Shown here in pieces: positions 59,501 to 64,000 of a DNA stretch of 64,000 nt. Position 1 is the stretch's first letter, and every line of letters starts with the position of its first letter. Position numbers and translations under genes: made by a program. The stretch lies in the NCBI GenBank assembly GCA_030272585.1, contig BSYQ01000001.1, positions 7,006,001-7,070,000 on the forward strand. The letters are read 5' to 3'. Under the pieces are notes generated by a model. That model did not search any database. It was not told the origin of the DNA and saw only the letters and a program-made list of their open reading frames with translations. The stretch comes from Bryopsis sp. KO-2023. Its lineage: Eukaryota > Chlorophyta > Ulvophyceae > Bryopsidales > Bryopsidaceae.

Positions 59501-62500
59501 GGTTGGTTAAAGACAGGAGCCGAGTTATTCGTCAAATGGAGGAAAGACTCGCCGGTATCGAGAACGAAGTCAGAAGCAAACAGGTAATGATTTTTGGATC
59601 ATGACGTGCGTTCAATGAAAAGGGCTTTTGGGTGGAATGGAAACTTGATGTATGCTTTTTTTGTCTTACGTGCGACCAGGATGATCAGCGTTTGATTCGA
59701 GAAAGGTTGAATTCTCAGAAGCGTGAAGTGCAGAGGGCCAAACAACGACTGGAGCAGGTGAGTAATATTGGATTCGATTATGGGTTTGTGAAGGCCCCAT
59801 TGGGGATGATTTAAAAATAGCATTATGATACCAAGCGAAACGTCAGAAAACACAAAACCTATTGGAACTTATGCAAGGATTAGTCAGGATCTGACGCATC
59901 CTTCGCCTACCTCAAATGAGTGGTAGGAATGATAGGGTTGGAGTATGTTTCGATTTGAGCATGATTTCACGTTATCTTTTATGTTGGGGGGTGTAGTGTG
60001 AAAAAGAGGAATACAATTTGGAGACCCAGTTGGATCAACTGAACGAGTCTGGCCCGACGCTCGAAGAAGCGGGAGAGGGTATCCGTGACATGCAAGCGAG
60101 AATTCTTGACCTCACGAAATCATCGCAAGACAAAGCTACAGAGGTATGCACATCTGGTTGGTGTCTGATCGATCTGGGGTGCGAAGGTCTCCTCCACACC
60201 CACTCTTTTTCGATTTTTGATCTTTTTTGCTTTTTCTTCCTGTGTGCAATTTGTAAAGGCGATGATGGTGTGCAGAAGTCCGAGTTTATTGCTGTGTTGA
60301 GAATGGGGCAATGCTGCTGCTTTGCAGATCGCGAACATGCAGGAACAGCTGAGAGTAGCTAGCGAAGAGCTGGAGGAAGTGAAGAAGGAGATGCAAGCCA
60401 CAGTGTAAGATGCGTAGAACTTTTTTTTCCTGAAATCGTGCCCTATGACCAACCATCGATTCATCATCACCCAAGAAACAGTAAAAATAGAATAGAGAGT
60501 GAAACAAAACACAGAATCTGTTGTTGTTGTTGCCCCACATGAATGTAGGATCTCTGCTAACGAAGAACAGCGGAAGTTTGGAGAGACCTCGGCCGAAATC
60601 TCGGAGCGCAACAGTGTGTGGGCCGAGCTGAATACCCAAGTGTCGCAGTTGGAGGCGGATTTGGCCGACAATGTGGACAACATGGAAAATGTGGAAAAGA
60701 GCATCGATGACTACATGGAGCCCATCAAAGAGGCCAAAACCGAAGCTGAACAGGTGCGGACAAGGGAAATGGTCTAAAAGTAAGGGGGGGGGGGGGAGGC
60801 GGCGGTGTGAAATCAATTCTTCTTGGTGCACTGCTTCGATGGTAGAAGGTCAGAAGTTTTTCAACTGCAAAATATCATGTGACTAGCTTTGTAGGCAACC
60901 CCCACTTGCATGCCATTCTTTTTGTCTTGGGCTGCTGAAGTTTTGCTTACACACTTGTAAATCGGCGAAGGGGCAATCGATCAGAAAACTAACCGGGACC
61001 TCTTGGAACGACGAAAAATTGAATAAATCTCGATCGACACCGTTTTTTAGTTTCTTTGGGGAATCTTGTGTTTCGGATGAGCAGAGCTGCACGAGGGAGG
61101 AGTTTGAGCAATCGTTGCAGTGGCTGACGATGGATATGAAAAAGGAAGTGCCGGACTACTCTGATGAAGATATCGCTGCAAAACTGAGCGATGTGGATTG
61201 GGTGAAGAAAAAAGCCAAGTCTGTGGAGAGGAGGCTGCAAAAAGCTGAAAGAGAGGCACAAGGGAGCCCTGTCGAGCTGGAGGTGGGCTCAAATGGAAAA
61301 CACAGAGAGGATCAGGGAAAGAACATAAAAAACCAAGGGTTATTCCTCCCCCCTTCCCCCCCCCCAAAAAAAGAAACAGTTACATTAAATTAGAATGAGA
61401 CCCCAAAACCTACTTAAACATAAGTCAGTGTTTTTGTTCCAAGTTTATTTTCCTTGGCGTCTGCCAAGGAGCATTTTTTTATTGTTGTTTTTAAATGTAG
61501 TGCATGCAGGCTGGAGGCCTCATGAAAGCCCATTCACAGTGGAAATGGATGGTATGGACCTCGTCCAATTGCAGAGGGGTTAGTTTTTGGTGTTGGATTT
61601 GAGCAGGATCAACAAAACAAGAAGGAAGCAGAGCACGACAAGCTCAAAGCGGTGCATCAGGAGCTCAGGGTCATTTACGATGTTTTCAACAAAATGTACA
61701 GAGTGCGGGCAAAAATGTTCAACGACATCCGAGACACTACGGACAAAAATGTGGACGCAGCCTTCAAGATGTGAGCGCCCGTTCTGTGATTTGTTCTGTG
61801 GGAAGAAAAAAAGAACCCAATACAAGAAAAAAAAGTCCTGTTTCTGTGACTCTTGTACCTATGCTGGATGGAAGGTGTTCTTTCAACTTTGCGATGTTCT
61901 CTCTCCGGATTTTGTTGGTGGTTTGATTTTTGAGGTCAAATCACTGACCATCTGCGTTCGGTGGAGTGCCCCATGATGATGAGCATCGAGCCTTTTTATA
62001 GTTCAATTTATTTATTTTTTAACCTTTTTCTTCAGAAACATGAAGAGAAGAGGCCATACCGGCAATGTGATAATCGATCACGGGGATGAAATTCTTCAAC
62101 TCAAGGTGAAAAATAGGTGGCAAAATAAAATCCGGGGGGGAGAGGTGGTGGCGTTTCTTTCGTTTGTTTTTTTTGGAAGAGAGGGGGGGGGGATGAAGAC
62201 TTGTTTTGCATGGTATGAAGGGTGTATAGTAATATGTGTGTGTGGGCTTGTGCGATAGGTGTTGATGCAAGGCCAAAACTCCTCTGTGGAAGATATGCGC
62301 TCGCTATCTGGTGGAGAGAAGTCGTTCACAACAGTGTCTTTCGTTCTTTCCTTAGGTTCGTAAGAACCATACGTCCAGTGCAAAAATTGGCAGCATTGTT
62401 TTTTCAAGGTTTTCGAACAAAGGCATTCTCGCCGCAGGCGTCTCCTGAAGGGAGCGAGAGAGCTCCTAGACCACACCAACACTTCGCTTTTTTGTTTTGT

Positions 62501-63111
62501 TGTTGGGAAATTGTGGTGGAAGCTGAATAATAGGAAACATCCATAAGAGAAGCTGTTTGTCCTTCACATTTCTTTCAAAATACCAAAACCCAGCTATAGA
62601 GTTCTGAGTTTCTCGTTGATGTTTTTTTGCGATTGCAGCTGCCATCATCAGATCCCCGTTTTATGCCATGGATGAATTTGATGTGTACATGGATGCGGTC
62701 AACAGAAAATTGGTCTTGGAGGCCTTACTGACCGCAGCATACGAGCACAAGAAGGATTCACAATACATATTTTTCACTCCGCTGGTAGGCTTTTTTATAT
62801 ATATCAGAGGGTCCTGTTTTTTTATCGTTACATCGATTTTATCTTTTTCCATCTTCCCATCATAAAATGTGCAAACCAGTAGTCAGAAAGTGTGCAGACG
62901 TCAGAAATATACAAAGATAGCATGCATGTCATTGGGTTTTTGAATGAAAATTGATTTGTGGTTATTCAGCCGACCGGTGCCTTGGAAGTTGCCCAAGAGA
63001 GTCTGACTGCAAAGCTTCAGAGTAAAAACGCATGCCTCCCAGATGATTTCGTCAGTGTGTTGCGACTAAAACCACCAAGACCTAACACGCAGACACAGCC
63101 ACAGACTTAGC
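53535..63111 (+). CDS. SMC6: SMC6, core of the SMC5/6 complex
   Basis: ATPase of the SMC5/6 ring, which acts in DNA repair and chromosome separation in the nucleus. About 25 exons. Seen: LLRVKLMNFMSHENFEV (53827-53923), Walker A HGENGSGKSAIMQAIQLCLG (54355-54494), NPIVMLTQ (55193-55275) and KLYMQATQFQQ (55558-55724); coiled-coil exons at 55927-58010; the hinge-side KPVGPIGLFLALTD (58322-58467) and later hinge exons at 58743-58850 and 59096-59310; second coiled coil at 59467-61771; then NVIIDHGDEILQLK (62036-62104), signature LSGGEKSFTTVSFVLSL (62259-62354) and Walker B FYAMDEFDVYMD (62638-62784); last exon 62970-63111 ending TQPQT. The start MTSTRRGVPAG with a short first intron fits phase but is tentative. 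The ABC halves are complete, so the gene looks functional. Confidence 0.95.
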
Positions 63112-64000
63112 ACCAATCCTCACTTGTGTTTGCTGTCATACTGTTAATAGCCACACAATTATTTTGAGAATGCACATTTTTTCCTTAAAAAAATAGATAG
63201 TTTTTTTTTTGTTTTTTCCGGTCATGGTCAGGTTTTTTCTTCTCATCAAGAGAGATATGCTCTCTTACTGTCAAAATCGCAGTGCTTACGCAGAGATTGT
63301 AAAATAAAGGTTGAAACCAGTGAATGTGTGTTGAGGGGGGGGGGGGGGATTTGTTCATCACGTGAAAAGAAACCCGCCCAGGTACAATGTATGTGCGCGA
63401 TTACAATTTCCAACAGGCTCTTTTGCCCAACTAAATCAATCAATTAGTCAAGGAATTCAAGAAAGAGGCTGGTCTCTTGATTTGTGGGGAGAAGAAATAG
63501 AAAGGTTTTCCCAAACAGCATATAGGTGTTTTGCTGGCTGGATGACCGCGACGGGGTGCTGGTCGCTGTTTCATGTAGGAGTGAATCCTAATCTTTTTGC
63601 TGCCTAACGTTTCACTCCTACAAAACTTTCATATTCACATCGAAATCCATCGTCATAGGGACATATATATAGGGAAAGCTTGAACCACACATGATATACT
63701 CAAAATCACACCTGTTTTTCAGTTTTCGAACAGTTTTTGACAGTTTTCCACACCTTCACCACTTGACCATGTGCAGCTCTACCCAGGAGCATGCCTCGTG
63801 GCATCAGACGTTGAACATGTTGTTTAATGGTCCGTGTGTTTCCATTTCTGGAAAATTTTGGCGATTCTCTCTTCTGATCTGACCTGACCTCATGTTTACT
63901 GTCTCGATGACAGCATACCTCGTACTTTGAGGTTCCACCTTCCCCTAACGTCGCTCATCTCACTTTTTTACTTTTTTTGTCTGATGTGGGGGCATAGCTG
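63112..64000. other. Right-end intergenic DNA
   Basis: Contains a G run near 63338-63349, a frame at 63362-63607 without likeness, and a perfect 12-bp hairpin at about 63573-63622. No gene called. Confidence 0.4.
63573..63622. repeat. Perfect 12-bp inverted repeat (hairpin)
   Basis: TGTAGGAGTGAA and its complement TTCACTCCTACA are separated by about 26 bases. It lies about 460 bp after the SMC6 stop. It could be the end of a small element, a stem in an unannotated transcript, or chance. Confidence 0.5.

Noticed and set aside
1-64000. tRNA, rRNA, snRNA genes or CRISPR arrays
   Set aside because: No cloverleaf, rRNA-like block or regularly spaced direct repeats were found by eye; a covariance-model scan would be needed to exclude small RNAs.

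Overview
The window is nuclear DNA from a green-lineage eukaryote. Coding sequence is split by many GT-AG introns of about 60 to 1100 bp, the genes are close together on both strands, and the intergenic DNA and introns are full of homopolymer runs and AT or TG microsatellites. Several products point to Viridiplantae and probably to a streptophyte alga (inference, no species is claimed): a B3 domain of the ABI3/VAL kind, a SWC6/SEF subunit of the plant SWR1 complex, an acetolactate synthase regulatory subunit with two ACT-type repeats, a plant-like lipid phosphate phosphatase, a zinc finger with the exact SHI/LRP1 cysteine spacing, and a foldback element with a Stowaway-like end.

Layout from left to right: cohesin subunit SCC3 (-, cut by the left edge); V-ATPase subunit G (-) back to back with mitochondrial NFU (+); lipid phosphate phosphatase (+); an uncharacterised zinc-finger protein (-) back to back with the acetolactate synthase small subunit (+); eIF3c (+); an unusual block at 22.2-26.5 kb with ankyrin repeats, exons of a signal-peptide protein, a small membrane ORF and a secreted protein built of eleven Cys-rich repeats; the complex I assembly factor CIA30/NDUFAF1 (+); a tiny three-exon gene resembling complex I subunit B9/NDUFA3 (-); ZC3H15/DFRP1 (+); a long G-poor intergenic block; a B3 regulator with a C-terminal AP2-like segment (-); RAB5IF/OPTI (-); a C2-domain protein (+) carrying the foldback element in an intron; ribophorin I/OST1 (-); SWC6/ZNHIT1 (-) back to back with SMC6 (+), which fills the right end.

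Most genes are conserved housekeeping functions: chromosome structure (SCC3, SMC6, SWC6), translation (eIF3c, ZC3H15), mitochondrial Fe-S and complex I work (NFU, NDUFAF1, B9-like), the secretory pathway (OST1, RAB5IF, V-ATPase G) and branched-chain amino acid synthesis. There is no operon structure, although divergent pairs with short shared promoters recur. The least explained parts are the Cys-repeat protein, the ankyrin/signal-peptide exon chain, the SHI-like zinc-finger protein and the B3 plus AP2-like protein.

Exon borders were placed by hand from splice motifs, reading-frame phase and family similarity. Borders given as exact numbers satisfy phase; first exons of several genes remain uncertain and are marked so.
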